DNA from: Amantichitinum ursilacus | GTDB taxonomy: Bacteria > Pseudomonadota > Gammaproteobacteria > Burkholderiales > Chitinibacteraceae | Length of the DNA: 64,000 nucleotides | Assembly: GCF_001294205.1 (NCBI RefSeq) | Contig: NZ_LAQT01000009.1 | Coordinates: 124,001 to 188,000 of the forward strand | Reading direction: 5' to 3' | Shown: piece by piece, positions 1 through 8,781 of the stretch | Position numbering within the stretch: the stretch's first letter is position 1 | How the letters are laid out: every line of letters starts with the position of its first letter | Position numbers and translations under genes: made by a program | Notes under the pieces: model-generated | Told to the model about the DNA's origin: nothing | The model's input: only the letters and a program-made list of their open reading frames with translations | Database searches by the model: none

Positions 1-323
1 ACGCTGGCGTTGCCATTGATTTGCGGCCAGGCGGCGGCGCTGTCGGTGGCCAGCGTGGCGCGCGCGCTTTCGATATTGGCCCAGGCCTGGTCCAGCGTGG
101 GGCTGTCGGCTTCTGCCGCGGCAATCAATTGGGTCAGCACGCGGTCGCCCGCTTGCTGCCACCACGCCACCAGTTGCTGCGTTTTGCCCGCATGCGGCAG
201 CGTGGCCTGCCAACCGGGCGGCATGGCCGGTTGCGGCGCTTGATAATCGGGGCCGACGGCGCAGCCCGCCAGCGCCAGAGCCAGCAGCGGCGTCATCAGT
301 CCGCAAAAACGACGGTTAAACAT
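1..323 (-). CDS. RND efflux outer-membrane lipoprotein (NodT/TolC-like), 5' part only
   Basis: This is the N-terminal 107 residues of a leftward gene that runs off the left edge. The start ATG is at 321-323. The protein begins with a lipoprotein signal peptide (MFNRRFCGLMTPLLALALAGC), followed by AVGPDYQAPQPAMPPGW. A lipobox cysteine followed by VGPDY is the hallmark of NodT-family outer-membrane factors, the exit ducts of tripartite RND pumps. The visible stretch then has the expected WW..A.D..L..LI..A...S..L..A...IE.AR pattern. The pump's membrane-fusion and inner-membrane genes would lie outside the window. It is divergent from the Cpx-like regulator pair, which plausibly controls it. The family call is firm; the substrate is unknown. 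Confidence 0.85.
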   Translation of the reverse strand, partial: MFNRRFCGLMTPLLALALAGCAVGPDYQAPQPAMPPGWQATLPHAGKTQQLVAWWQQAGDRVLTQLIAAAEADSPTLDQAWANIESARATLATDSAAAWPQINGNAS

Positions 324-384
324 GGCAGGAATAATCCGGTATTTGTCTACGGCAGGATTCTGGCCGCTGCGCGGGTTAACCGCA

Positions 385-410
385 GTAAACCGAATGTAAA
401 AACGCGTAAA
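385..410. promoter_or_regulatory. Three GTAAA repeats resembling CpxR boxes
   Basis: Within the 257-bp divergent intergenic region, GTAAA occurs at 385-389, 396-400 and 406-410. The last two are separated by exactly five bases, matching the published CpxR-box form GTAAA-N5-GTAAA; the first pair has a six-base gap. A CpxR-like response regulator starts at 581, so autoregulation plus control of the efflux lipoprotein is the natural reading. The rest of 324-580 shows no other clear signal. Confidence 0.55.
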
Positions 411-580
411 GATGACGCAGACGCTACAAAACGATACCGGTGCTGGCGCTGCGGCTTTGGGTGTGCGCGCAACAGCGGCGGGGCGGCGCAAGTAAATTCT
501 GGTAAACCGGTTCCGGCGCGTGCGAGCGCGCTTTTATACTCAGTGCCTGGCCCCCTTATTAAGAAAAATCGCAGAACCCC

Positions 581-1279
581 ATGACCCGAGTGCTTTTAAT
601 CGACGACGACACTGCGCTGTCTGCCTTGCTGGGCGAATACCTGGAGCAGGAAGGCTTTGCCGTGGCGTTTGCCGCCGATGGCCAGGGTGGCGCGGCCGCC
701 GCCTTAAGTGGTGCGCACGACATGGTGGTGCTGGATGTGATGTTGCCCGGGCTGAATGGCGTGGAGGTGCTGCGGCAAATCCGCCAGCACAGCCGCATTC
801 CCGTATTGATGCTGACCGCGCGCGGCGATGACATCGACCGCATTCTGGGGCTGGAACTGGGCGCGGATGATTACGTGCCCAAACCGTGCTCGCCGCGCGA
901 ACTGACTGCGCGGTTGCGCGCCATTCTGCGGCGCTTGCAACCCGACGAAACCAGCGGCGCCGTCGCCGCCAGCAAGCTGATCGTGGCCGGTTTGCTCAGC
1001 ATGAATCCGGGCGAGCGCACTGCCACCTGGCGCGGCTTGCCGCTGGAGCTGACCAGCACCGAGTTCAGCCTGCTGGCCGAACTGGCGCGCAACGCCGGGC
1101 GCGTGGTGGGCAAGCAGGCCTTGTCCGAACAGGCGCTGGGCCGCCCGTTAACGCGCTTTGATCGCAATATTGATGTGCATATCAGCAGCATCCGGCAAAA
1201 GCTGGTGCACCCCAATCCGGCCAAAACCATGATCCTGACCGTGCGCGGCGTGGGTTATCAGTTGCTGCGCGAGGATTGA
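581..1279 (+). CDS. cpxR: OmpR-family response regulator, CpxR-like
   Basis: This 232-residue DNA-binding response regulator acts in the cytoplasm. The receiver domain (about 3-115) has the acidic pocket DDD at 8-10, the phospho-acceptor Asp52 (VVLDVMLPG) and the conserved Lys101 (DDYVPKP). The run LTARGDDIDRILGLELGADD is very close to enterobacterial CpxR. A winged-helix domain follows (about 130-230), ending in RQKL...RGVGYQLL. The sensor kinase starts 3 bp after the stop, so the two are co-transcribed and probably translationally coupled. CpxR normally answers envelope stress; the GTAAA repeats upstream support that assignment. One detail is a cysteine after the Lys-Pro (KPC), where most relatives have Phe. 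A generic OmpR/RstA-type label is the alternative. Confidence 0.9.
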   Translation: MTRVLLIDDDTALSALLGEYLEQEGFAVAFAADGQGGAAAALSGAHDMVVLDVMLPGLNGVEVLRQIRQHSRIPVLMLTARGDDIDRILGLELGADDYVPKPCSPRELTARLRAILRRLQPDETSGAVAASKLIVAGLLSMNPGERTATWRGLPLELTSTEFSLLAELARNAGRVVGKQALSEQALGRPLTRFDRNIDVHISSIRQKLVHPNPAKTMILTVRGVGYQLLRED

Positions 1280-1282
1280 ACG

Positions 1283-2719
1283 ATGGGGCGTATTTTCTGG
1301 AAGTTTTTGTTTGCGTTCTGGCTGGCGATGTTTGCGGTGGGGCTGACGCTGGTGGCGGGGTCGGATCTGGTGCGCCGCATGCAGCATATCCCCGAACAGA
1401 ACGCCGAGACCGATGCTTTAGGCGAACGTGTCAAACAGGTGAGTGAGCTGCTGGCGCGCGAGGATATCGCTGGCGCACAGGCCTTGCTGCGGCACTGGCG
1501 CAATCAGCGGCAGGACCCCGAAGTGTTTGTGATTGATGAAGCGGGCGCGGAACTGCTCAACCGGCCGCTCTCGCCCGACGATCTGGCCTTTGCCCGCAAT
1601 GCGGACAAACAAGCCGAGCCGTTTGCGCAATGGCTGAGCACGCCCGATGGCGATCGCTACGCCGTGACCACGCATGTGACGCGCGCCATGTATATGTCGT
1701 ATCACACCGGCATCCGGCTGACGTGGCAGTGGCTGGTGGCGATTGCCTCGCTGGTGGGGCTGTTTTTTAGCGCGTTGCTGGCCTGGCATTGGGCGCGGCC
1801 GCTGCGCGCTTTGCGTTGGGCCTTGCACAATATCGCCAAAGGCCATCTGGACACCCGCGTCATGCCCCGCATGGGCAAACGCCGCGACGAACTGGGCCGG
1901 CTGGGCCAGGATTTCGACAGCATGGCGCAACGGCTGGAATTGCTGGTGGATGCGCAACGGCGGCTGCTGCACGACGTGTCGCACGAACTGCGCTCTCCCT
2001 TGGCCCGGCTGGAAGCTGCCATCGAACTGGCCGAGCGCCGGCGTGGCAATGCCGAAACCGAACCCGAGATGGCGCGTATTACCCGTGAAGCGCAGCGGCT
2101 TAATATGCTGGTGGGCGAATTGCTGTTGCTGGCGCGACTGGAAAACGGCATCGAAACCATCAAACGCGCGCGCGTGGACGTGATGGAGCTGGTGGTGGCC
2201 ATTGCCGACGATGCGCAGTTTGAAGCGCGCAGCAAAGGCCGCGATGTGGTGCTGCAGACCGAGGGCGGGTTTGTCGCCAGCGTGAATGCCGAATTGCTGT
2301 ATCGCGCTTTCGAGAACGTGATCCGCAATGCAGTCAAATACACGCGGCCCGATACGGCGGTGCACGTGTCGGCGGTGGCGACGGTGGCCGAGATGATCGT
2401 CACCGTGGTGGACCATGGCCCCGGCCTGCCCGATGACGTGTTGCAGGCCATTTTCGAGCCGTTCCGCCGCTTTGAAACCGATCCGGAAATCAGCGGCTTT
2501 GGCTTGGGGCTGGCGATTGCGCAACGTGCAATGGAATCGCACGGTGGCGCGATCCATGTGGCGCGTAATGCCGAGGGTGGTTTGACCTTTACGCTGACGC
2601 TGACCCGCGCCGCCCTGGTGCGCAAACATCAGGTATTGGGCCGTCCGCTGGACGCGCCGCGGCCATGGTGGGGCGCATGGGTGGCATGGACACAACGGGC
2701 GGGTGGCAACCCGCCCTGA
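1283..2719 (+). CDS. cpxA: Sensor histidine kinase, CpxA-like
   Basis: This 478-residue inner-membrane kinase is the partner of the preceding regulator. One transmembrane segment lies near 9-28 and a second near 152-172, enclosing a periplasmic sensor domain of about 120 residues. A HAMP linker follows (WARPLRALRWALHNIAKGHL). The dimerisation/phosphoacceptor box is HDVSHELRSPLARLE with His234. The ATP-binding domain shows the N box (FENVIRNAVKYT), the G1 box (DHGPGLP) and the G2 box (FGLGLAIAQRAMESHGG). All motifs needed for kinase activity are present. An inverted repeat of GGGCGGGT at 2697-2716 forms the last codons and may help end transcription before the convergent gene. Architecture and neighbour fit CpxA; the stimulus is inferred. 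Confidence 0.88.
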   Translation: MGRIFWKFLFAFWLAMFAVGLTLVAGSDLVRRMQHIPEQNAETDALGERVKQVSELLAREDIAGAQALLRHWRNQRQDPEVFVIDEAGAELLNRPLSPDDLAFARNADKQAEPFAQWLSTPDGDRYAVTTHVTRAMYMSYHTGIRLTWQWLVAIASLVGLFFSALLAWHWARPLRALRWALHNIAKGHLDTRVMPRMGKRRDELGRLGQDFDSMAQRLELLVDAQRRLLHDVSHELRSPLARLEAAIELAERRRGNAETEPEMARITREAQRLNMLVGELLLLARLENGIETIKRARVDVMELVVAIADDAQFEARSKGRDVVLQTEGGFVASVNAELLYRAFENVIRNAVKYTRPDTAVHVSAVATVAEMIVTVVDHGPGLPDDVLQAIFEPFRRFETDPEISGFGLGLAIAQRAMESHGGAIHVARNAEGGLTFTLTLTRAALVRKHQVLGRPLDAPRPWWGAWVAWTQRAGGNPP

Positions 2720-2724
2720 CGCAA

Positions 2725-3906
2725 TCAGCTTTGCCGAAGCGGCGAAGGCACCGGCGCGGCGGCATCTTTCAGTTCTTCGTGAATTTCCGGCGGCAGATCG
2801 GGCGGCAATTCGGCGGGCAGGGTGGCGCGCGCCAACGCTTCTTCGTCCTTTTTGCGCATGGTTTCCAGCTTGGTCTTTTGCGCGGCGCTGGCGCGAATAA
2901 AGATGATCTTGAGTGCGGCCATTAACGGCACTGACAAGAATATCCCCGCCACGCCCCCCAATTGGTCGCCCGCCAGCAAACCAATAATCACCATCAGCGG
3001 GCTGACTTCCACGCCTTCGCTCATCAAAAACGGATTGAGCACGTAATCCTGGAACATGCGATAGCAGCCAATAAAGATAACCAGCCACCACATATGCGCA
3101 TAACCGCTAAAGCCAGCGACCACAATGGCCAGACCGGCCGCCGCCAAGGGTCCGGCAAACGGAATGAACTCCAGCATGGCCGCAGCGCTGGCCAGCAATA
3201 AGGCATACGGCACGCCCAGCAAAGAATAACCAATGCTGTACGAAATGCAGGTGGCAATGGCCAGCAATAACAAGGCGCGCACGTAGCGGGATAACAGCAC
3301 ATCCAGATCTTCGATAATGCCGGCCCACAGTTTGCGTTGTTTACGGTCCAGCCATAGCAAGACGGTATTGCGGATATCCGGGCCTTCCTTGATCAGCAAA
3401 AAGCTCAGAATCGGCACCAGGATCAGATAAATAAGATTGCTGGCCACATGCATCACGCCAATACCGAATTGCTTGGCGGTGGACACGCCGTTATCACCGC
3501 CTTCCGTAATATGGCTCTGGATAAAGGCAAAAATACGGCCGCGCACGGGTTTGAGAAAATCCGGGAGCGGAATGCGCTCGAAAATATGATTGGAATTAAG
3601 CAGGCCAGGCAATTGCTGGCTTAAATGCACGGCTTCATCCTGGATCTGCGTGCCGAATACGGCGCCTAATACGGCGATCACGCTAATCACGGCGGCAAAT
3701 ACCACCGCAATTGAAACCGTGCGAGGCACGCGATCGGGCCGCACGCGGTCGACCAGGTCGATCAGCGGATAAATCAGATAGCTAAAGAAAATGGCAAACA
3801 CCACCACCAGCAAGGTAGTGGAAACGGCATAGACGATATAGACCAGCAATGCGATCAGCAGGATGGTCCAGACTATGCGGGCGGTGCGTACGTCAAAGCC
3901 AAACAT
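2725..3906 (-). CDS. AI-2E family transporter (PerM/TqsA-like membrane protein)
   Basis: This 393-residue polytopic inner-membrane protein belongs to the AI-2E exporter superfamily (UPF0118). It has hydrophobic segments near residues 10-45, 65-85 and 150-170 and a cluster between about 205 and 330. The region around LASAAAMLEFIPFAGPLAAAGLAI and the later MVIIGLLAGDQLGGVAGIFLSVPLMAALKI match the signature C-terminal half of the family. The C-terminus is a charged and proline-rich cytoplasmic tail. Members export small molecules or act as sodium/proton antiporters; the substrate here cannot be read from sequence. It converges on the kinase gene with 5 bp between stops and appears to be a single-gene transcript. 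Confidence 0.88.
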   Translation of the reverse strand: MFGFDVRTARIVWTILLIALLVYIVYAVSTTLLVVVFAIFFSYLIYPLIDLVDRVRPDRVPRTVSIAVVFAAVISVIAVLGAVFGTQIQDEAVHLSQQLPGLLNSNHIFERIPLPDFLKPVRGRIFAFIQSHITEGGDNGVSTAKQFGIGVMHVASNLIYLILVPILSFLLIKEGPDIRNTVLLWLDRKQRKLWAGIIEDLDVLLSRYVRALLLLAIATCISYSIGYSLLGVPYALLLASAAAMLEFIPFAGPLAAAGLAIVVAGFSGYAHMWWLVIFIGCYRMFQDYVLNPFLMSEGVEVSPLMVIIGLLAGDQLGGVAGIFLSVPLMAALKIIFIRASAAQKTKLETMRKKDEEALARATLPAELPPDLPPEIHEELKDAAAPVPSPLRQS

Positions 3907-4280
3907 GGCGCTGTTTTCCGTGGTTTTTTAAGGCGTGTTGGGCGTTGGCGAAAAGGCGAACCCGTCTGGCGCGGGCCGCACTGTGACAATAACCGTCCAC
4001 CCGCGCCAGCGCTGTGCGGGCACGTCTTGCAAGCACGTAGGATGCCGCCGCAATTTGCCGATACAGCCCCGCGCGCATAGGGTGGGTCTGGACCCACCCC
4101 CCCAAAGCCGCCGAGAAGCACGATGGTGCTGCTTACTCACTTTTTTGGGGCCCGGCCCCGGGTCCAGCGCCCATCATCCTTACAGTCGCCCCAGGAGTTC
4201 TACGCGTAGTTCCCGATCCATCCGGTCAGTATCCTTGCGCCTAATCAAATCAATAAGCGCTTGCGGCGCGGGGCTACACA
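3907..4280. other. Intergenic region with an 18-bp perfect palindrome
   Basis: This is 374 bp between two divergently transcribed genes and must carry both promoters. It contains an exact palindrome, GGTGGGTC-TG-GACCCACC, at 4081-4098 (preceded by TAG), and a second GC palindrome, GGGGCC-C-GGCCCC, at 4147-4159. The first resembles intergenic REP-like hairpins; TAGGGTGGGT recurs once near 7883. No convincing coding region was seen. Confidence 0.4.
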
Positions 4281-7214
4281 ATGGGTGCTCCCCCAACTTA
4301 TTCCACGGTGGTTGATCAAGCGATGGCCGAAGTCATCCGGCTGGCGCGGTTAAACCAGTTGAATGTACTGGATAGCGCCCCGGAGGCGCTGTTTGATACC
4401 GTCACGCGCCTTGCCGCTGAAATCTGTGGCATGCCGATCAGCCTGATCAGTCTGGTGGATAAAGAACGCCAATGGTTCAAATCGACCTATGGCCTTGAAG
4501 GCGTGAGCGAAACCGCGCGCGATATCTCGTTTTGCGCCCATGCCATCGAGCACGGCGGCGTCTTTGAAATCAACGACGCCACGCAAGACCCGCGTTTTGC
4601 GGATAACGAACTGGTTACCGGTCCGCTAGGCTTTCGCTTTTACGCGGGCGCGCCGATTACGCTGCGCGATGGTGCGCGCCCTGGCACCTTGTGCGTGATC
4701 GACCAGACGCCGCGTCAATTAACCGATAGCCAACGCCATATCCTGCAATGCCTGGCGCAGATCGTGAGCGATTGCCTGCAAGAGCGCGAACGTTGCGTGT
4801 CTTTAAGCCGCGATCTGATGGATAGCGAAGACCGCTATCGCGCGATTGTTGATTTCAGCAGCGACGCCATTATCAGCAAATCGCTGGACGGCATTATTCA
4901 TCACTGGAATCTGGCCGCCGAAAAGCTGTTTGGCTATACCGCGCAAGAAGCGGTGGGCCAACATATCTCCATGTTGTTTCCCACTGACGGCGTGCAGGAA
5001 GAATGCATGCTGATCCGCCATGTATTGCAACACGGCTCGATTTCGCAATTTGAAACGGTGCGCCTGCATAAAGACGGCCGGCGGCTGGATGTGGCGATTA
5101 CCTTATCGGCCATCAGGGATGCGCATGGCCGCGTGATTGGCGTTTCCAAAATTGCGCGCGATGTGGGCGAACGCAAACGCCTTGATCAGGAATTGAATCG
5201 CTCGCTGACGCGCCACCAGATGCTGTACCACATTGCCCCGGCGATGATGCACACCATGGATGCCGAGGCGCGGCTGATTACGGTTAGCGATACCTGGCTG
5301 GCGCATATGGGCTATGCGCGCGAAGAAGTGATTGGCCGCCACACCTGGGAATTTCTGACGCCGGCATCGCGCATCAAGGCGCGCGAACAAGTCATCCCCG
5401 GCTTGTTTGAGAACGGCCGTTGCGACGATGTGCATTATCAATATCAGCGCAAAGATGGCGGCGTGATTGATGTGTTGCTAAGCGCGAGGCTGGAACGCGA
5501 TGTGGAAGGCAAAGCCTGGCATTCGCTGGCCATCATGCAGGACGTCACCGAGAAAAAACGGTTTGAGCGCGAGCTGGCCGAGCAGAACGAACGCCTGCGC
5601 GTCACGCTGCAATGCATCGGTGATGGCGTGATTACCACCGATGTTGACGGCAAGATTTGTTATATGAACCCGGTGGCCGAACGCCTGACCGGTTGGAGCA
5701 ATGGCGACGCCATCGGCCAGCATCTGAGCCAGCTATTCAAGCTGACCGCCGAGCACAGCAAACCCTATGCCTTGCCCGGTGTGCCGCGCGAAGGCACGGT
5801 GCTGATTGCGCGCGATGGCGCTGAGTACGACATCGAAGAAAACATGGCACCTTTGCTGAACGACCAGCAAGAATCGATCGGCATGGTGTTGGTGTTCCGC
5901 GATGTAACGCGGCAACGCCAGATGACCAGCGAAATGACCTACCGCGCGGCGCATGATCCGCTGACGGGCCTGTTAAACCGCGGCGAATTTGATATGCGCC
6001 TGCACCGCGCACTGCACGAGGCCAAAGCGGGCGAGGGCGAGCACGTGGCGCTGTATATCGATCTGGATCAGTTCAAGGTGGTTAATGACGCTTGTGGCCA
6101 TAGCGTGGGCGACCAGTTGTTGCGCCAGGTGAGCAGCATGCTGCAAAGCTGCGTGCGCACCACCGATACGCTGGCGCGGTTGGGCGGCGATGAATTTGGT
6201 GTGATTTTGCAATATTGCGCGGTGGATAAAGCCTTGCGCATTGCCGAACAGATGGTGGAGCTGATCGACCAGTTCCGCTTTATGCACGATGAGCAGCGCT
6301 TTCGCATTGGCGCCAGCATCGGTCTGGTGCGGGTAGATGCCAGTTGGGCCAGCGCCGCCGCCGTCATCCATGCCGCCGACACCGCTTGCTATACCGCCAA
6401 AGAGGCCGGCCGCAACCGCGTGCAGATGTGGCTGGAAAGCGATGAAAGCCTGCATAGCCGCCAGGTGGAAACGCATTGGGCCGCGCGGCTGGAACAAGCC
6501 ATCGACGAAGATCATTTTGAGTTGTACGCCCAACGGCTGACGCCGCTGAGCACGCCCACCGGCGCGTTGTATTGCGAAGTGCTGCTGCGCTTGCGCGAGC
6601 CCGATGGCAGCATCGTGCCGCCGGGCGCTTTCCTGCCCGCGGCGGAGCGCTTTCATATGGCTAGCCGTATTGATCGCTGGGTGGTGCGCAAGGTATGCGA
6701 AGCGATGGCCAGCGCTGATTTAAGCCTGGTGGATACGCTGTCGGTGAACTTGTCTGGTCAATCCATTGGTGACCGCGCGTTTCACCGCTTTGTGGTGGAT
6801 TACCTCGACCGCAATCAGGTGGATACCAGCAAGCTGTGCTTTGAGATTACCGAAACCACCGCCATCACCAATATGCGCGAGGCCAATGACTTTATCGCCG
6901 CCATGCAAGCGCGTGGCATCCGCTTTGCGCTGGATGATTTTGGCAGCGGCGCGGCCAGCTTTGGTTATCTGAAATCGCTGGCGGTGGATGTGCTGAAAAT
7001 CGACGGCCAGTTTATTAAAGAGCTGGCCAGCGACGCGGTCGATCAAGCCACCGTGCGCTGTATTCGCGAGATCGCCAGTGCGGTCGGCAAAGCGACGGTC
7101 GCGGAATTTGTTGAAACCGCAGAGACCGCTTCCATGCTGCGCGATATGGGCATCGATTACGCCCAGGGCTATCTGTACCATCGGCCGGAGCCGTTGGGGC
7201 AGCTGCTGCGCTAG
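4281..7214 (+). CDS. Cyclic-di-GMP enzyme with GAF, three PAS, GGDEF and EAL domains
   Basis: This 977-residue cytoplasmic signalling protein has no transmembrane segments. Domains in order are GAF (about 20-165), PAS (about 186-300), PAS (about 305-430), PAS (about 435-555), GGDEF (about 560-715) and EAL (about 730-975). The diguanylate cyclase motif GGDEF is intact at 635-639. An RxxD inhibitory site (RTTD, 626-629) lies five residues before it, so product inhibition by c-di-GMP is expected. In the phosphodiesterase domain the EAL triplet is EVL (Glu766), a tolerated variant, and the metal-binding DDFGSG (885-890) is present, so both activities are possible. A later ATG at 4323 (MAEVIRLARL) is an alternative start just before the GAF domain. 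The gene stands alone. The signal sensed is unknown. Confidence 0.93.
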   Translation: MGAPPTYSTVVDQAMAEVIRLARLNQLNVLDSAPEALFDTVTRLAAEICGMPISLISLVDKERQWFKSTYGLEGVSETARDISFCAHAIEHGGVFEINDATQDPRFADNELVTGPLGFRFYAGAPITLRDGARPGTLCVIDQTPRQLTDSQRHILQCLAQIVSDCLQERERCVSLSRDLMDSEDRYRAIVDFSSDAIISKSLDGIIHHWNLAAEKLFGYTAQEAVGQHISMLFPTDGVQEECMLIRHVLQHGSISQFETVRLHKDGRRLDVAITLSAIRDAHGRVIGVSKIARDVGERKRLDQELNRSLTRHQMLYHIAPAMMHTMDAEARLITVSDTWLAHMGYAREEVIGRHTWEFLTPASRIKAREQVIPGLFENGRCDDVHYQYQRKDGGVIDVLLSARLERDVEGKAWHSLAIMQDVTEKKRFERELAEQNERLRVTLQCIGDGVITTDVDGKICYMNPVAERLTGWSNGDAIGQHLSQLFKLTAEHSKPYALPGVPREGTVLIARDGAEYDIEENMAPLLNDQQESIGMVLVFRDVTRQRQMTSEMTYRAAHDPLTGLLNRGEFDMRLHRALHEAKAGEGEHVALYIDLDQFKVVNDACGHSVGDQLLRQVSSMLQSCVRTTDTLARLGGDEFGVILQYCAVDKALRIAEQMVELIDQFRFMHDEQRFRIGASIGLVRVDASWASAAAVIHAADTACYTAKEAGRNRVQMWLESDESLHSRQVETHWAARLEQAIDEDHFELYAQRLTPLSTPTGALYCEVLLRLREPDGSIVPPGAFLPAAERFHMASRIDRWVVRKVCEAMASADLSLVDTLSVNLSGQSIGDRAFHRFVVDYLDRNQVDTSKLCFEITETTAITNMREANDFIAAMQARGIRFALDDFGSGAASFGYLKSLAVDVLKIDGQFIKELASDAVDQATVRCIREIASAVGKATVAEFVETAETASMLRDMGIDYAQGYLYHRPEPLGQLLR

Positions 7215-7328
7215 CGGTCGCCTCGGCGCCTGTTGCGGCGGCATCGGGCGCGTTGAGAGGTGCATCGCCGCGCGGCGTGCCGTCTTTGCGCCAGGCCAGG
7301 CGGCGCGGAGTGTGGGCGCGCGGCGACA

Positions 7329-7664
7329 TCAGCCGCCCACCGTCATGCTGCGGCAGGCGTCGGCGCACACGATGCAGGCGGCGGCGCATACCTTGCAGTG
7401 GTCAGCGTCGTGCTGGCCGCACACCGCGGCGCAAGCATCGCAAACCGACGCACACAATTCGCACGCTTCCACCGCAAACCCGCTATGACGCGCCAACAGG
7501 GCGGCGGCAAAGCGGCAGGCCTCGGCGCAATCGATATCGTGCCGGATGCATTTAGCCATTATCTTGATGTCCTCTTCATCCAGACACGCTTGTGCGCACT
7601 GATCGCACGCCTGGGCGCAGCCATAACACGCCAGTATGCAGGCGGCGTAACTGGTTTGAGCCAT
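7329..7664 (-). CDS. Four-helix-bundle cysteine-rich copper-storage protein (DUF326, Csp3-like)
   Basis: The chosen start is the ATG at 7662-7664, which has an AGGAGA ribosome site about five bases upstream; the reading frame stays open further 5' but lacks family features. The product is 111 residues with 19 cysteines, mostly in CxxxC/CxxC spacings (CILACYGCAQACDQCAQAC, CELCASVCDACAAVC, CKVCAAACIVCADAC). Cysteines lining a four-helix bundle in this way are characteristic of the DUF326/Csp family, which binds many Cu(I) ions. There is no signal peptide, so it should be cytosolic like Csp3 rather than the exported Csp1. Role inferred: copper buffering or storage. It is a single gene, convergent with the c-di-GMP enzyme gene. 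Confidence 0.85.
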   Translation of the reverse strand: MAQTSYAACILACYGCAQACDQCAQACLDEEDIKIMAKCIRHDIDCAEACRFAAALLARHSGFAVEACELCASVCDACAAVCGQHDADHCKVCAAACIVCADACRSMTVGG

Positions 7665-8084
7665 TGCAGTCTCCTGATTGCCGGAATCGTCGCCGCTATT
7701 CTCGGGTATGCGTTTTGACATCACCGTCACGCCCGCGCTGATAGCCACGTCAGTCATCCGCGCCGTTACCGCACGCCATGCGCTGGCGCGTGGGGGCATG
7801 CCGCTCACGCCCGCCGTAGTCCAACGCGTGCCCTAAGCGGCGCAATCCCGCATATAATACGGCCCCCGCAAAGCGGACCCGGTAGGGTGGGTGTGACCAT
7901 TCAATCACTACATCTAGTGTTCGGCTTTAACACGTCGCACTAGATATGCTATCTTTGCCCCCGTTGTTGGCGATCTGGAAATGCTGCATTGCAAGGCCGC
8001 TTATGGCTGGCGGCAGATGACGAGATGCCAAACCAACGCGGTAACAGCGGGTCGAACCGGGTCGGGCTTAACAGGAACTACACG
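7665..8084. other. Intergenic region carrying promoters of the copper-storage and nrd transcripts
   Basis: This 420-bp gene-free stretch lies between two divergent units. It holds the probable NrdR operator described separately and a GGTAGGGTGGGTGT motif near 7880. No convincing gene was seen on either strand. The ribosome site for the next gene (AGGAA near 8072-8076) lies at its right end. Confidence 0.4.
7905..7952. promoter_or_regulatory. Probable pair of NrdR boxes
   Basis: Box 1, TCACTACATCTAGTGT (7905-7920), contains the palindrome CACTA-CATC-TAGTG and matches 13 of 16 positions of the NrdR consensus ACACwATATaTwGTGT by eye. Box 2, GCACTAGATATGCTAT (7937-7952), matches about 11 of 16. 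The box starts are 32 bp apart, three helical turns, the typical tandem spacing for the ribonucleotide-reductase repressor NrdR. nrdB lies 0.8 kb downstream on the + strand, which supports the call. Confidence 0.6.
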
Positions 8085-8161
8085 ATGTTCAAGCGACGGA
8101 TGGGTGATCTTTTCAGCGTTCTCTGGCGTAAACGCGTTCACAAGGCGCCGCAGCCATCAGC

Positions 8162-8719
8162 TTGCTGGCGCTGGTGACCGCGTGCGGCACCGCGCCGATG
8201 ATGTCCGGCAGCGGCCAGATGACGCCACCCGATGGCAAGGCCTACGCGATTGTGGCGCTGACATTTGATAGCTGGGACAAAGACACCGCCAACGTCAGCT
8301 TTGTGTTGCAAGGCCCCGACGGCACGCACGAATATTTTGCCCAGGCCATGACGGACTTTATCCGCGATGCGGGCGATATCCCGGACGCCATCGGCAAGCT
8401 GCATTTGCTGACGTTAACGCCGGGCCACTATGTGTTGCCGTCGGTGTGGGCGCGCTGGCACGACGGCAGCGACACCATCATCTTCAGCAATCATGTGGTG
8501 AACATTCCGCTGAACCAGCAATTTGATGTGCGCGCGGGCCAGGTGGTGTACCTGGGCGATATCCACGCCAAACTGAATTACCAACCCAGTGTTGCCATCG
8601 TCGATAGCACTGCGCGCGACATGAACCATATCAAGGTGATCTGGAAAGTACCGGACACCAGCAACATCCAGCGGCTGCCGTTGCAACCGCTGCAGGTGCC
8701 CGCCACGGCGGCGCACTAG
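8162..8719 (+). CDS. Unknown lipoprotein; 5' end probably frameshifted
   Basis: The frame encodes about 185 residues from a TTG at 8162, beginning inside a lipoprotein signal ([17 protein letters not shown] is readable just upstream in the same frame, after a stop at 8129). The expected start and positively charged N-region lie in another frame: an ATG at 8085 with an AGGAA ribosome site reads MFKRRMGDLFSVLWRKRVHK. Restoring one base near 8144 would join the two into a normal signal peptide plus lipobox. The gene is therefore either a recent frameshift or a sequencing error. The mature part looks like an all-beta domain ([23 protein letters not shown]) of unknown function. It sits between the NrdR boxes and nrdB and may be co-transcribed with nrdB. 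Confidence 0.6.
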   Translation: MLALVTACGTAPMMSGSGQMTPPDGKAYAIVALTFDSWDKDTANVSFVLQGPDGTHEYFAQAMTDFIRDAGDIPDAIGKLHLLTLTPGHYVLPSVWARWHDGSDTIIFSNHVVNIPLNQQFDVRAGQVVYLGDIHAKLNYQPSVAIVDSTARDMNHIKVIWKVPDTSNIQRLPLQPLQVPATAAH

Positions 8720-8781
8720 ATTCAACGCTTTTCTTTATCGATTACAAACGCGCCCCGCGCGCCCCGAACAGGACAACCACA

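Noticed and set aside
1418-3091. Long open frame on the minus strand across the kinase gene
   Set aside because: It is antisense to a clear histidine kinase and to the end of the AI-2E gene; residues are His/Gln/Arg-rich, as expected for a reverse reading of G+C-rich codons.
4081-4098. Palindrome GGTGGGTC-TG-GACCCACC as a terminator
   Set aside because: There is no T-run on either side and it lies between divergent genes; kept only as a palindrome of unknown role.
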